Under the pieces are notes generated by a model. It did not search any database. It saw only the letters and a list, made by a program, of their open reading frames with translations, and was not told where the DNA came from. Positions 49,491 through 58,436 of a stretch of DNA of 64,000 bases are shown here, one piece after another (within the stretch, counting starts at the first letter, position 1; every line of letters starts with the position of its first letter). This DNA is from Rikenellaceae bacterium (GTDB taxonomy: Bacteria; Bacteroidota; Bacteroidia; Bacteroidales; Rikenellaceae), in NCBI GenBank assembly GCA_020859685.1, contig JAJBVT010000034.1, positions 1-64,000 on the forward strand, read 5' to 3'. The position numbers were made by a program, and so were the translations under genes.

Positions 49491-51536
49491 TTACTGAAGG
49501 GCTTTTGCCGCCTCCACGAGCCGGATAAATTCGCGGCGGTATCCGTTGTCGTCGTTCGTAAGGCCGTGGCGCGCGGTCGATACCACAAGGTCGTAATCGG
49601 CAGAGCCTTTGTACTCGGAGTTACGAAGCAGTTGGCCGAACATCGCCACTGCCGTTGCGAAGTGGAAGTCCGCCGAGGCGTCGGTTCCACCGGTATCGTA
49701 GACGGGTACTGTGAGCAGTTTACTTGTTTTTCCGTCGGGGTCTTTATAACGCAGTTTTACGTACATCAGTTCAACCGGTTCAGGCATCCAGACGATAGGC
49801 TCGATGAGTTGCGGTTCTCCGTTTCCGATGGGCTCGCCCGTGTAGGGAATCGGCCCGAGGGGTTGTGCCCGTGCAGGAGCTTCCCGAGCGGGCTGGTACC
49901 TTAGCGGGTCCACACTTCCCACAGCGTTGCTCTCTACGCCGACCGGTACGATTTCGTAAAAGGCAGTTACGGTATGGCCTACGCCGAGTTCTCCGGCGTC
50001 TTTGGTGTCGTCGTTGAAATCGCGGTGTTCGAGCATTCGGCTCTCGTAACCTACAAGTCTGTATGCCTGTACTTGCGCAGGGTTGAACTCAACCTGAAGT
50101 TTAACATCCTTGGCCACAGTGTGCATCGTCCCGCCGAACTCCTCGACCAGCACCCGGTGGGCCTCCTGTAAATTGTCGATATAGGCATGGTTACCGTTGC
50201 CCTTTTCGGCAAGTGTCTGGATCCGTTCGTCCTTATAATTGCCCATGCCGTAACCCAGCACAGTGAGAAATACTCCGCTCTCTCGCTCACGGACGATAAG
50301 CCGCTCCAGTTCCTGAGGGCTGGAGACACCCACGTTGAAGTCGCCGTCCGTGGCGAGGATTATCCGGTTGTTGCCGCCTTCGATAAAGTTTTCGCGGGCT
50401 ACGCGGTAGGCCGTCTGGATTCCGGCCCCGCCCGCGGTGCTGCCGCCCGCGCGGAGGGCGTCGATGGCGTCGTTGATGGTCTGCTTATCGCTGCCGCTCG
50501 TAGCGGGAAGTTTAATGCCCACTTCGCTGGCGTACACCACAATCGCTACCTTATCCACCGGCCTAAGGTTATTGACCAGCAGTTTGAACGACGATTTAAC
50601 AAGCTCTATACGGCCTGACATCGAACCCGACACGTCGATAAGGAATACGAAATTGGTAGGGGGAAGGTCGGCCGAGGGTATTTCGCGGGCTTTCACTCCT
50701 ATGCGGACCAGCCTATGGTCCCGGTTCCAGGGGCACGGCGCTATTTCGTATCCGATATTCACGGGGTCGTCGCCGTTCGGTTTCGGGTAATCGTAACTGA
50801 AATAGTTTACCATCTCCTCTATCCGTACCGCGTCTTCGGGAGGGCGCTGGCCGTTGTTGAGCATCCGGCGCAGGTTGCTGTAAGATGCGCCGTCTACGTC
50901 GAGTGAAAATGTCGAAAGAGGGTCTTCGTTAACGGCGACAAAGCGGTTTTCACGGAAACTGCCGTACTCCTCACCGCCGGGGTAGTACATATTTGTTGGC
51001 GACTGTGATACGGGTACCGTCAAACCAGCCCTTATACCCTGTTTATGGGCGGACCTTTCCTGTATGCCGTATGCTATATCCGAGTCCGTGAACTCCTCGA
51101 AATACAGACCGTCACTTATATAGTTCGAAGAAATATCATGCACGATTATGAGTGGAACAGGGGTTTCTACACTTTCAGGTTCTGGTTCCAGTACAATTAT
51201 ACTTTCGGTTTCAGGTTCAAGAACGATTACACTTTCGGTTTCGGGTTCCAGAACGATATCCATGCGCGGACCGGTAACCTCGGCTTCCCGTGTCCCGTAA
51301 CCCGACAGCGTGAATATAATGATGTCGCCCGTGGCAGCCGTTATGAAGTAATCGCCTGCTGAGTCGGTCATTGTCAAACTGGTCGTACCTTTGATATTCA
51401 CGGCAACTCCCGGTAGGGGAAGGTTTTGATGGTCAGTCACTGTGCCGTGAACGGTAGTCCGTGGTGAAGATGAGAGCAACGGTATTAATACGGCAAGTAT
51501 TAATGTCGCTGCGATAATGGCCGATAGCTTTCTCAT
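49491..51536 (-). CDS. Exported YfbK-like von Willebrand factor A protein
   Basis: Probable periplasmic or surface protein of 681 residues, function unknown. Signal peptide (about 1 to 23); carboxypeptidase-regulatory-like domain (about 28 to 96, HGTVTDHQNLPLPGVAVNIK); three tandem copies of a ten-residue VLEPE-type repeat (about 95 to 124); the N-terminal domain of YfbK-type proteins (about 205 to 290, with FSLDVDGASYSNLRRMLNNG and APCPWNRDHRLVRIGVKA); the VWA domain (about 294 to 470) with an intact metal site DVSGSMS; then DUF3520 (about 478 to 680, AYRLVGYESRML). It diverges from the ECF sigma gene and shares domains with the anti-sigma-like protein encoded after it. Confidence 0.92.
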   Translation of the reverse strand: MRKLSAIIAATLILAVLIPLLSSSPRTTVHGTVTDHQNLPLPGVAVNIKGTTSLTMTDSAGDYFITAATGDIIIFTLSGYGTREAEVTGPRMDIVLEPETESVIVLEPETESIIVLEPEPESVETPVPLIIVHDISSNYISDGLYFEEFTDSDIAYGIQERSAHKQGIRAGLTVPVSQSPTNMYYPGGEEYGSFRENRFVAVNEDPLSTFSLDVDGASYSNLRRMLNNGQRPPEDAVRIEEMVNYFSYDYPKPNGDDPVNIGYEIAPCPWNRDHRLVRIGVKAREIPSADLPPTNFVFLIDVSGSMSGRIELVKSSFKLLVNNLRPVDKVAIVVYASEVGIKLPATSGSDKQTINDAIDALRAGGSTAGGAGIQTAYRVARENFIEGGNNRIILATDGDFNVGVSSPQELERLIVRERESGVFLTVLGYGMGNYKDERIQTLAEKGNGNHAYIDNLQEAHRVLVEEFGGTMHTVAKDVKLQVEFNPAQVQAYRLVGYESRMLEHRDFNDDTKDAGELGVGHTVTAFYEIVPVGVESNAVGSVDPLRYQPAREAPARAQPLGPIPYTGEPIGNGEPQLIEPIVWMPEPVELMYVKLRYKDPDGKTSKLLTVPVYDTGGTDASADFHFATAVAMFGQLLRNSEYKGSADYDLVVSTARHGLTNDDNGYRREFIRLVEAAKALQ
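51171..51260 (-). repeat. Three tandem 30-base repeats inside the VWA gene
   Basis: Units 51171-51200, 51201-51230 and 51231-51260 are near-identical, and each encodes one ten-residue acidic unit (V/I-VLEPE-x-ES). The length is an exact multiple of three, so copy number can change without a frameshift. Confidence 0.85.
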
Positions 51537-51623
51537 ATCGTAAATTTTAGTAGGTTCTTATCCGCTTGTTTACCTAATTGATGCGGGACGGTTGGAAATT
51601 CCATAATTTTCGGTGAAAAAATT

Positions 51624-51631
51624 TACTTTTG
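51624..51631 (+). promoter_or_regulatory. -7 element of the ECF sigma operon
   Basis: TACTTTTG matches the housekeeping TAnnTTTG consensus fully, 28 bases before the ATG. A housekeeping promoter would give basal expression; an additional ECF promoter cannot be recognised by eye. Confidence 0.45.
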
Positions 51632-51658
51632 TGGGGATAGCGGCCCGAGGGCGTGGGA

Positions 51659-52237
51659 ATGAGGATACAACCGAAAGAAAATATCGACCGCATGACCGAT
51701 GCGGAGCTGGTCGCACTTTACCGGGAGTGCGGAGGGCTGGATGCGCTCGGGGAGCTCTATTCCCGGTATATGCCGTTGGTATACGGAATGTGCCTGAAAT
51801 ACCTGCGCGACAAGGCCAGAGCGGAGGATGCGGTAATGCAGATATTCGAAGAGCTGGTGCAGAAGGTGGCCCGTCACGAAGTCAGGGAATTCAGGACATG
51901 GCTCTACTCCGTGGCCCGAAACCATTGTCTGGGGATTATCCGGAAAGAAAAAGATAAGGCGACTGCGGAACTCGACGAAAGTTTTATGGAATCGGATTCC
52001 CTTCTGCATCTATTGGATAAGAAGGACGACGAGCGCAGGCTGGCTCGTCTGGAGGAGTGTCTCGAGCAGTTGCCCGAGCCGCAGAAGGTCAGTGTCCGTC
52101 TGTTCTTCTACGAGGAGAGGTCGTATGCCAATATATGCGAATCCACAAATTACAATATGAAAAGCGTCAAAAGTTACATTCAAAACGGGAAGCGCAACCT
52201 GAAAAACTGTATGGAACGGCGCGGCGCGGTGAAATAA
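51659..52237 (+). CDS. ECF-type RNA polymerase sigma factor
   Basis: Alternative sigma factor of about 192 residues that would direct RNA polymerase to a small regulon. Region 2 includes LYSRYMPLVYGMCLKYLRDK, AEDAVMQIFEELVQKVARH and FRTWLYSVARNHCLGIIRK. Region 4 includes LEECLEQLPEPQKVSVRLFF and YANICESTNYNMKSVKSYIQ, then NGKRNLKNCM. I choose the ATG at 51659; a GTG two codons upstream is possible. The stop overlaps the ATG of the following membrane protein by one base (TAATG), so that protein is almost certainly its anti-sigma partner. Confidence 0.94.
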   Translation: MRIQPKENIDRMTDAELVALYRECGGLDALGELYSRYMPLVYGMCLKYLRDKARAEDAVMQIFEELVQKVARHEVREFRTWLYSVARNHCLGIIRKEKDKATAELDESFMESDSLLHLLDKKDDERRLARLEECLEQLPEPQKVSVRLFFYEERSYANICESTNYNMKSVKSYIQNGKRNLKNCMERRGAVK

Positions 52238-53997
52238 TGAAACTGAACGATTACATACGTGGCAGGAGAAAGGGCAGAGAGGCACACCGGATAGAGCTGG
52301 ATGCTCTCGGCGATCCGTTCCTGCGGGATGCTCTGGAGGGTTACGATATGGTCGAAGGTGACCATACCGAAGCCCTCGGGCGCCTGTCCGAGCGCATCTC
52401 CATGCGCACCCGGCAGGGTCGTCGGCACGGCAGGCGTCCCGTGCCGGTATGGCGTCGGGCATCGGTTTGGGGCAGTGCGGCCGCGCTGGTTATGTGTGTT
52501 GCGCTGAGCGGGCTGATACTTAATATGCTTCAGAACGATATGTTCGATAAGGCGCTGGCCATCCACGACCTGACGGTGCCGCTGCCGGAGCTAATGCGGA
52601 TTGAGGACGATATACCGTTGTCGCCTGAGCCTTTGCGGGCAACCGCCGCACCGGTACCGCCTGTTGTCGTACCGGTTGTGGTGCCGGATATGTTGATAGT
52701 AGAGAGGGCCGAAACCATCCCGTTTGAACCGGATGATTTCGATGCCTATTTCGAAGATCGTTCCAACGTCAGTTATACGGAGTCGGTTTCTATGCGGGAA
52801 ATCGGCGAAATAGGTGAATCCCCCCAGCCCGTTAGGGAGAGGGTATTGGTGGGCCGGGTGGTGGACGAAGACGGCCGACCGGTAACCGGGGCGACGGTGG
52901 CATCCGATAATAGTAAGATGGCCGTAACCGGCCCGGAAGGTGAATTCGAGATTGAGGTGACGGGGGAACAACCGGGAATTTACGCTTCATCGATAGGCTA
53001 CGAGGCCAAGGCGGTAGATGCTTTGCAGGGGAGTTCCTCGCCGGTGGTCATTGCCCTGGAGCGTTCGGCCGACTGGCAGTACGAAGTTTTGGTACAGCCG
53101 GATGCGAGACGTAAACGCCGCACCGGTACGGCTATTCCACCTGCCGGGGCGGATTCGTCTCTGGACCGGTCTGAGCTCGGGAGCGGGTCCGTTTCCGGTA
53201 TTACGGGCGGGTCTATGGCAGCGGCGCCGGAAATTTGGAAACCTGCCGGAGCGGTAACGGGGATGGTTCCAGTGATGTCGGCGCCAGCCGCGCCCGTACC
53301 GCTTTCCGTGGGCCGGGGTTCATACGACGTGGTTACCCGCGCCATCGCTTCCGGTACGATACCGGCCGCTGCGGCGGTAAGGACCGAGGAACTGGTAAAC
53401 CGCTTCACATACGACCGTCCGCTCCCATCGGGAAGAGACGCCCTTCGAATAAGTTGTGAGTCGGGACCATGCCCGTGGAATACGGCCAACAGGCTTATTA
53501 TTATAACCGTGCGCACTAAGGTCGGCGGCAACTCGGAAGAGGTCGCCGCCGCAGATGTGACGGCGACGGTACATTTCGAACCGCTAGCTGTTACGTCGTA
53601 CCGGCTGGTCGGTTACGAAAAGGTGCTGGAGGCTGAAACTGCCGGTGTGGATATGTACGCCGGTCAGGAGATAACGGTGCTTTACGAAGTTGTATCCGTC
53701 CCGGGCATGGAAGGGCGGTTGATAACCGTCCGCGCGGAATACGGCAGGCCGGGCTCCCGGAGAAGGGCGGCCGTTACGGCTGAAGCCCGTGATTCAGGTG
53801 TTGAGCCGTCGGCCGATTTCCATTTCGCATCGGCAGTGGCGCTTTTCGGCGAACTGCTGCAGGGGTCGCCGTATACGGTGCATGCCGGATTTGAGGATGT
53901 GGTAGCCGCAGCACATCGGGGTGTACGTTCCGGTTCGGACCATGCCCGGATGGAGTTTGTCGGATTTGCGGAGACGGTCCGGGAGCTGGTAAGGTAA
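52237..53997 (+). CDS. Anti-sigma-like membrane protein carrying YfbK flanks without the VWA domain
   Basis: Bitopic membrane protein of 586 residues. Start chosen at 52237, where TAATG couples it to the sigma gene; the frame is open 60 codons further inside that gene. The cytoplasmic part (about 1 to 75, with LDALGDPFLRDALEGYDMVE) resembles the N-terminus of Bacteroidetes anti-sigma proteins. One membrane helix spans about 76 to 97. Outside are a carboxypeptidase-regulatory-like domain (about 203 to 275, VLVGRVVDEDGRPVTGATVA), the YfbK N-terminal domain (about 362 to 428, GPCPWNTANRLIIITVRTK) and DUF3520 (about 440 to 586, SYRLVGYEKVLE, DFHFASAVALFGELLQG). Compared with the divergent VWA protein, about 190 residues including the whole VWA domain are absent at about residue 430. 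It probably holds the sigma factor until a signal arrives (inference). Confidence 0.85.
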   Translation: MKLNDYIRGRRKGREAHRIELDALGDPFLRDALEGYDMVEGDHTEALGRLSERISMRTRQGRRHGRRPVPVWRRASVWGSAAALVMCVALSGLILNMLQNDMFDKALAIHDLTVPLPELMRIEDDIPLSPEPLRATAAPVPPVVVPVVVPDMLIVERAETIPFEPDDFDAYFEDRSNVSYTESVSMREIGEIGESPQPVRERVLVGRVVDEDGRPVTGATVASDNSKMAVTGPEGEFEIEVTGEQPGIYASSIGYEAKAVDALQGSSSPVVIALERSADWQYEVLVQPDARRKRRTGTAIPPAGADSSLDRSELGSGSVSGITGGSMAAAPEIWKPAGAVTGMVPVMSAPAAPVPLSVGRGSYDVVTRAIASGTIPAAAAVRTEELVNRFTYDRPLPSGRDALRISCESGPCPWNTANRLIIITVRTKVGGNSEEVAAADVTATVHFEPLAVTSYRLVGYEKVLEAETAGVDMYAGQEITVLYEVVSVPGMEGRLITVRAEYGRPGSRRRAAVTAEARDSGVEPSADFHFASAVALFGELLQGSPYTVHAGFEDVVAAAHRGVRSGSDHARMEFVGFAETVRELVR

Positions 53998-54187
53998 CCG
54001 GTCGGCCGCATGGAAATGACGGTTGGGATGCCCCAACGTGCCGGTAAACCGTTTGGCCGAAACCTAACGGGGTTATTTCGTTATAAAAGCCGGAATAAAG
54101 AGAGTTGACGGGAGGCCGGCACCTTTTACTGTAAGGTCGGTATAATTTCCGAATATGAGAATGGTTATGTCGGTATAATATGGAAGT

Positions 54188-55027
54188 ATGCAAAAGAATA
54201 AGAAAATAATATCGGTTGTGTTGGCGGCGGTCGGTTATTGCGCCGTAGTTACTGCACAGTCAGGCTCGGCGGATTGTCTTTGGAGTTCCCATGAGGGACA
54301 GGATAGTGTGTGCGCACACACACTGCGGTGGACTGAGGTGTTTTCGGACCCGTGTACCGGCGACTGGCGGGATAATTGGGTGCTGGACGGTGTCCATGCT
54401 ACGGTCAGCAACACCCTGGAAGGGATGGTGATAAATGCCGGTCCCGAGGACCGTAACAATGCTCACCATGCCGTGCTGTGGACACGCCGGAGTTTCCGGG
54501 GAGATATAAGGATTGAGTACGATTATACCCGACTCGATTCATCGAAGGCCGACGCCGTGAATATTATCTATATTCAGGCACGGGGAAGCGGAGATGAAGG
54601 TTATCCGGAGGATATCCACCTCTGGGGCGACAAGCGTACCGAACCACTGATGAAGCACTACTTCGATAATATGGATACCTACCATATAAGCTATGCCACC
54701 GACGGAGTAGAGCCTTCGCAGGAGTCGACCCGTTACGTACGGGCCCGGCGGTACCTGCCCCGGGAGGGCCGGGGGTTGCAGGGAACTGCGCTCCAACCGG
54801 ACTATGTTGGGCTCGACCTGTTCGAGACGGGCGTGAAATACCATGTCACTATTATCAAAATCGGGCAACAGTTATGGTTCCGGGCCGAGGGGGAAAACGG
54901 TAAGTCGGGCGAATTTTGGTTCGACGGCACCCCGCTTCCACCCGTGGATGAGGGTTATGTCGGTCTCAGGCAGATGTTTACCCGGTCGGCACTCTATTCC
55001 AATTTTACCGTTAGTGTTTCGGAGTAG
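54188..55027 (+). CDS. DUF1961 (YesU-like) exported protein
   Basis: Protein of 279 residues with a signal peptide ending near VVTAQ (about residue 24). It fits DUF1961, a jelly-roll family whose B. subtilis member YesU lies in the rhamnogalacturonan gene cluster. Typical runs are LRWTEVFSDPCTGDWRDNWV, NNAHHAVLWTRRSFRGDIRI, YDYTRLDSSKADAVNIIYIQ and HYFDNMDTYHISYATDGVEP. The end reads FDGTPLPPVDEGYVGLRQMF. The enzymatic role is not established; binding or cleaving pectin fragments is plausible, given the locus 8 kb away. Confidence 0.85.
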   Translation: MQKNKKIISVVLAAVGYCAVVTAQSGSADCLWSSHEGQDSVCAHTLRWTEVFSDPCTGDWRDNWVLDGVHATVSNTLEGMVINAGPEDRNNAHHAVLWTRRSFRGDIRIEYDYTRLDSSKADAVNIIYIQARGSGDEGYPEDIHLWGDKRTEPLMKHYFDNMDTYHISYATDGVEPSQESTRYVRARRYLPREGRGLQGTALQPDYVGLDLFETGVKYHVTIIKIGQQLWFRAEGENGKSGEFWFDGTPLPPVDEGYVGLRQMFTRSALYSNFTVSVSE

Positions 55028-55405
55028 CAGCCCGGACTGCTCTTTATCATGTCCAATTCAGTAGCGCACGGCCTGCGGTTTGACCATAATATGTTTTAGC
55101 AACGGTTTTTTTCGGTTACTCAATTGAGGTTTCACGGTCAGTGACTTGTATTTATAACCGTATACCGGGTTATAGTTCAGTATGTCCCGGAAGAGGGCAA
55201 AGTTTTTTGTCCGGCAAACAGCTCTATTAAAAGAGCCGTTTTATCCTAAAATAAAAATCTGTATTACCGAATTAATAAGAAAACCGGAAAGCTACTCATT
55301 ACCAGAGCCTATTCCCGTAATTTATGATTATAAAAATAGGGTGAATAATTACTTATCCACCCTATTTAATATTTCGCTTCCCGGCCGGTAAACCCGGCTA
55401 TCTCA
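55028..55405. other. Intergenic region between convergent genes
   Basis: 378 bases. The open frame of 69 codons at 55182-55391 has no recognisable family and overlaps the terminator, so I do not call it. Confidence 0.4.
55334..55367 (-). terminator. Terminator of the DEAD-box gene
   Basis: Stem AAATAGGGTG / CACCCTATTT with a 14-base loop. On the minus strand it runs into TTTTT, 38 bases after the helicase stop. Confidence 0.75.
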
Positions 55406-57202
55406 CTACCTGCGGCGGGAACTCTCTTTACGTTCGCGGTGAGATACCTTCCTGCTTCCGGCTTTAGCCGTGGCTTTGGTCTTGCGGGCAGGCTTGGTTC
55501 CGGACGACTTGGATTTCTTCGCCGGTCGGCCTTCGCGGGGCCAGTCGGCCGAGGTAAAATCTTCCAGCCCGGGAGCCTGATTTTCCGCTTTTTTCCTGCG
55601 TGCACCCCCCGCCGCCGGTTTTCCACCGGCCGCCTTGTCTTTGGCTATCTCGGCTATGGGGCGGCCGTTGGAGAGCATGTTCAGCGCCCGCACCACTTTG
55701 TTGGCCTGTTCGAAAGGTACGGTGGCGAACGAGAAATCCTCCATCACCTTCACATCGTCTATATTGTGATCCGTAAGGCCGCATTCGCGTTTCAGGAGTT
55801 TGACCACCTTGCGTGGTTCGTATCCGTCATGCGCGCCCACTGCGATAAATATACGCGCCTTCCCCTTGCGGTCCACATTGATGGACCGTATCTCGGGGTA
55901 GCTGCTTTCGCTAAGTTCATTGTTGAATGCAAGGCGTAAAAGGGCGCTAAGTGCCACCTCCGGCTGGTAACTTTCCAGCAGTTCCATCGCCATGCTCTGG
56001 CACTCGGTGTAGTTCTCGCTCTCGACTATGTTGTAAAGGTCCTCCTTAATCTTGTTACGCTTCGTGGCGATAATATCGGCCGGGGTGGGGAGCTGTTCCA
56101 GCTTGATATCCGCCTTGATATTGCGCTTCAGGAATCCGAACTGACGCATTTCCGACGGCGAAATAAATGTGATGGCCGTCCCCTGATTACCGGCCCGGCC
56201 CGTACGGCCGATGCGGTGGACGTAGCTCTCGCTGTCCTGCGGCAGGGAGTAGTTGATAACATGGGTGAGGTTGTTGATGTCGATTCCGCGGGCGGCCACA
56301 TCGGTGGCTACCAGTATATTGACGTTCTTCTTCTTGAACTTGGCGAGAATCTTTTCCCTCTGCCCCTGCGAAATATCCCCGTGCAGCCCTTCTGCCGAGT
56401 AGCCCCGTTCGAGCAGGCAGCTCACAGTCTCGTCAACACCGACCCTTGTGCGGGAAAAGACTATCCCGTAAAAATCCGGTTCTACGTCTATTATGCGGGT
56501 AAGAGCGTCGAGTTTATCGCCTTCGCGCACCTCGAAATAGATCTGGTTCGTGAGGTCGGCCGTTATATTCTTAGATTCGACTTTAAGAAGTTCCGGTTCG
56601 TTCATGTACTTCTTTGCCAGCGAAGCGATACGGTCGGGCATAGTTGCGGAGAAGAGCAGGACTCTCTTAGTGCCTGTCATTTCGCGCATAATATCCTCGA
56701 TATCCTCGATGAAGCCCATATTGAGCATTTCGTCGGCCTCGTCGAGCACGAGATACGAAACGGCCGAAAGGTCGAGAGTGCGGCGGCGGATATGGTCGAG
56801 CATACGGCCCGGGGTGCCCACCACTATGTCGATACCCTTTTTCAGGCGGCGCAACTGCTCTTCGATTGAGGCGCCCCCGTAAATCGGAGCTATGGAGAGG
56901 CCGCGCGTGTTGAACGACACCAACTCCTGCGTCACCTGCAGGGCCAGTTCCCTTGTGGGTACGAGCACGATGGCCTGCGGAATGGAACGTTTGGACTCCA
57001 GCAATTGTATCATCGGAAGTCCGAACGCTGCTGTTTTACCCGTCCCGGTCTGTGCCTGGGCGATTATATCGTTTCCGGAAGTTAAGAGGTGCGGGATTGT
57101 GAGGCTCTGGATGGCCGACGGTTTTTCAAAACCTTTTTTTGAGAGGGCAGTAAGTATATCGTCCGACAGTCCTAAAGCCTTGAATTCTTCTAATTGACTC
57201 AT
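55406..57202 (-). CDS. DEAD-box RNA helicase (DeaD/CsdA type)
   Basis: ATP-dependent RNA helicase of 598 residues, likely acting in ribosome assembly and RNA turnover, with cold-shock roles known for relatives. It starts with the Q motif FEKPSAIQSLTIP, then motif I AQTGTGKT, motif II VLDEADEMLN, motif III FSATMP, and later HVINYSLPQDSESYVHRIGR with TGRAG. Residues about 455 to 535 form a DbpA-type RNA-binding domain (RIFIAVGAHDGYEPRKVVKL, DNIDDVKV-like). The tail is strongly basic (KSKSSGTKPARKTKATAKAG), which would add RNA affinity. All core motifs are intact. Confidence 0.96.
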   Translation of the reverse strand: MSQLEEFKALGLSDDILTALSKKGFEKPSAIQSLTIPHLLTSGNDIIAQAQTGTGKTAAFGLPMIQLLESKRSIPQAIVLVPTRELALQVTQELVSFNTRGLSIAPIYGGASIEEQLRRLKKGIDIVVGTPGRMLDHIRRRTLDLSAVSYLVLDEADEMLNMGFIEDIEDIMREMTGTKRVLLFSATMPDRIASLAKKYMNEPELLKVESKNITADLTNQIYFEVREGDKLDALTRIIDVEPDFYGIVFSRTRVGVDETVSCLLERGYSAEGLHGDISQGQREKILAKFKKKNVNILVATDVAARGIDINNLTHVINYSLPQDSESYVHRIGRTGRAGNQGTAITFISPSEMRQFGFLKRNIKADIKLEQLPTPADIIATKRNKIKEDLYNIVESENYTECQSMAMELLESYQPEVALSALLRLAFNNELSESSYPEIRSINVDRKGKARIFIAVGAHDGYEPRKVVKLLKRECGLTDHNIDDVKVMEDFSFATVPFEQANKVVRALNMLSNGRPIAEIAKDKAAGGKPAAGGARRKKAENQAPGLEDFTSADWPREGRPAKKSKSSGTKPARKTKATAKAGSRKVSHRERKESSRRR

Positions 57203-57358
57203 TTTTCGTTTTTAATACGCCGCAAAGGTAACCTATTTTCCTGTTAAAACCACGCCGCTGCGCCTGGCCGTTAGGAAATAGTACGTCACGGTGTGTTGTG
57301 CCGTGGATTACTCCGATACAAATATGATACGAAAATCTGCCGGATAGGGTCGCCGGGC

Positions 57359-57814
57359 CTATTCGCTTCGACCCATATCCAGCCGCATATGGCAGTAGGG
57401 AGAAAGGAGGAATCCCGACCGTGCGTACATTTCCCCAGCGGCCCGGGTGGCGGAAAGGTCTAGCCGGTTTGCACCGAGTTCCCGGGCGGCGGCCACAAGG
57501 GATTCCATTACCGCGCGGGCATATCCCCGACGCCGGTAGCCGGGCAGAGTGAAGACGTTCATGACCGTACCCGTCACCCCGTCGGGAAATGCCGGGGCTG
57601 GCGGCACCCGTCTAATCACCAGGAAGGCGCAGGATACGACCTGTCCGCCCTCCACGGCGCCGAAAGCATGCAGGCCGGTACCGATGCTGGCTGCAAAATA
57701 TTCCCGAAGTGCGGCGGCCAAAGCCTCCCTCTTGGCCACGGCACCGCCTTCATCGAGGAACGCAAGCCGAAGGGCGGCCAGCGTTTCCGGGTCGCTAATC
57801 CTTACGATATCCAT
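57359..57814 (-). CDS. GNAT family N-acetyltransferase
   Basis: Acetyl-CoA-dependent acetyltransferase of 151 residues, substrate unknown. Characteristic GNAT parts are FGAVEGGQVVSCAFLVIRRV, GTVMNVFTLPGYRRRGYARA (motif A, the R/Q-x-x-G-x-G/A acetyl-CoA loop as RRRGYA) and RAAGEMYARSGFLLSPYCHM. It lies 13 bases after the OsmC-family gene and is likely co-transcribed with it. Confidence 0.9.
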   Translation of the reverse strand: MDIVRISDPETLAALRLAFLDEGGAVAKREALAAALREYFAASIGTGLHAFGAVEGGQVVSCAFLVIRRVPPAPAFPDGVTGTVMNVFTLPGYRRRGYARAVMESLVAAARELGANRLDLSATRAAGEMYARSGFLLSPYCHMRLDMGRSE

Positions 57815-57827
57815 CCCTTGCGGCGGA

Positions 57828-58232
57828 TTACAGGTAGTGGAACCGGATGGTCTGCTTCAGGTCCGGATGCAGGGATTTTGAGACTGGACATGTGTGGGCG
57901 GCGTTCTCCAATATTCGCCGCGTCTTATCGTCGTAGGTGGCGGGCATCCGGAAGTCTATCGCGATTTCGCAAATACGGCGTGGGTCGGAAGCCATAACTT
58001 TCTGAATCTCGAGCCGGGTGCCGGAAATATCCACCCCCAGCCTTTGGGCGGCAAGGTCCATTATTGTCAGCATACAGCTACCCAGGGCCGCTGCCACCAT
58101 GTCGGTGGGTGAGAAAAACTCGCCGCGGCCGTTATTGTCGGTCGGGGCGTCGGTTGTAATCCTATTGCCCGATTGGATATGGGTGGCCTCCGTTCGCAGG
58201 CCGCCCAGGTATACGGTTTCTATCGTTGCCAT
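57828..58232 (-). CDS. OsmC family peroxiredoxin-like protein
   Basis: Small cytoplasmic protein of 134 residues that may reduce organic hydroperoxides with two thiols. Both conserved cysteines are present: Cys in MVAAALGSCMLTIMDLAAQR (about residue 53) and Cys in AAHTCPVSKSLHPD (about residue 114). The family also contains members of unknown function, so activity is inferred. It is the first gene of the leftward pair with the GNAT gene and diverges from tetR. Confidence 0.92.
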   Translation of the reverse strand: MATIETVYLGGLRTEATHIQSGNRITTDAPTDNNGRGEFFSPTDMVAAALGSCMLTIMDLAAQRLGVDISGTRLEIQKVMASDPRRICEIAIDFRMPATYDDKTRRILENAAHTCPVSKSLHPDLKQTIRFHYL

Positions 58233-58375
58233 ATAGTTACGGTTTGGTTTATAGGCAAAATTAATTAATTATGCGTAAACGAACACGTACCGCCTTATCA
58301 TACCTGTCGTTTGGTTGTTCACAGGGCCGTTGCGGGATACCTAAAAAGATTGATACCGAAAAAAACAGCGAAGAG

Positions 58376-58391
58376 TTAACAATTTTGTTAA
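58376..58391. promoter_or_regulatory. Palindromic operator candidate upstream of tetR
   Basis: TTAACAATTTTGTTAA, arms TTAACAA and TTGTTAA perfectly complementary around a TT centre. It lies 10 bases before the -7 element TAACTTTG (58402-58409), so a bound repressor would block the promoter. The same 15-base core recurs at 59064-59078. Confidence 0.75.
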
Positions 58392-58401
58392 ACAAATATT
58401 A

Positions 58402-58409
58402 TAACTTTG
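58402..58409 (+). promoter_or_regulatory. -7 element of tetR
   Basis: TAACTTTG matches TAnnTTTG fully, 27 bases before the tetR ATG and next to the operator candidate. Confidence 0.55.
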
Positions 58410-58436
58410 GTGCCGTAATTGTAACCCGTCGATATT

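Noticed and set aside
52057-52236. Longer start for the anti-sigma-like protein inside the sigma gene
   Set aside because: The extra 60 codons lie in another frame of the sigma gene; the TAATG junction gives a standard coupled start.
55182-55391. Open frame of 69 codons before the DEAD-box gene
   Set aside because: It overlaps the terminator hairpin at 55334-55367, has A+T-rich composition unlike neighbouring genes and no recognisable domain.
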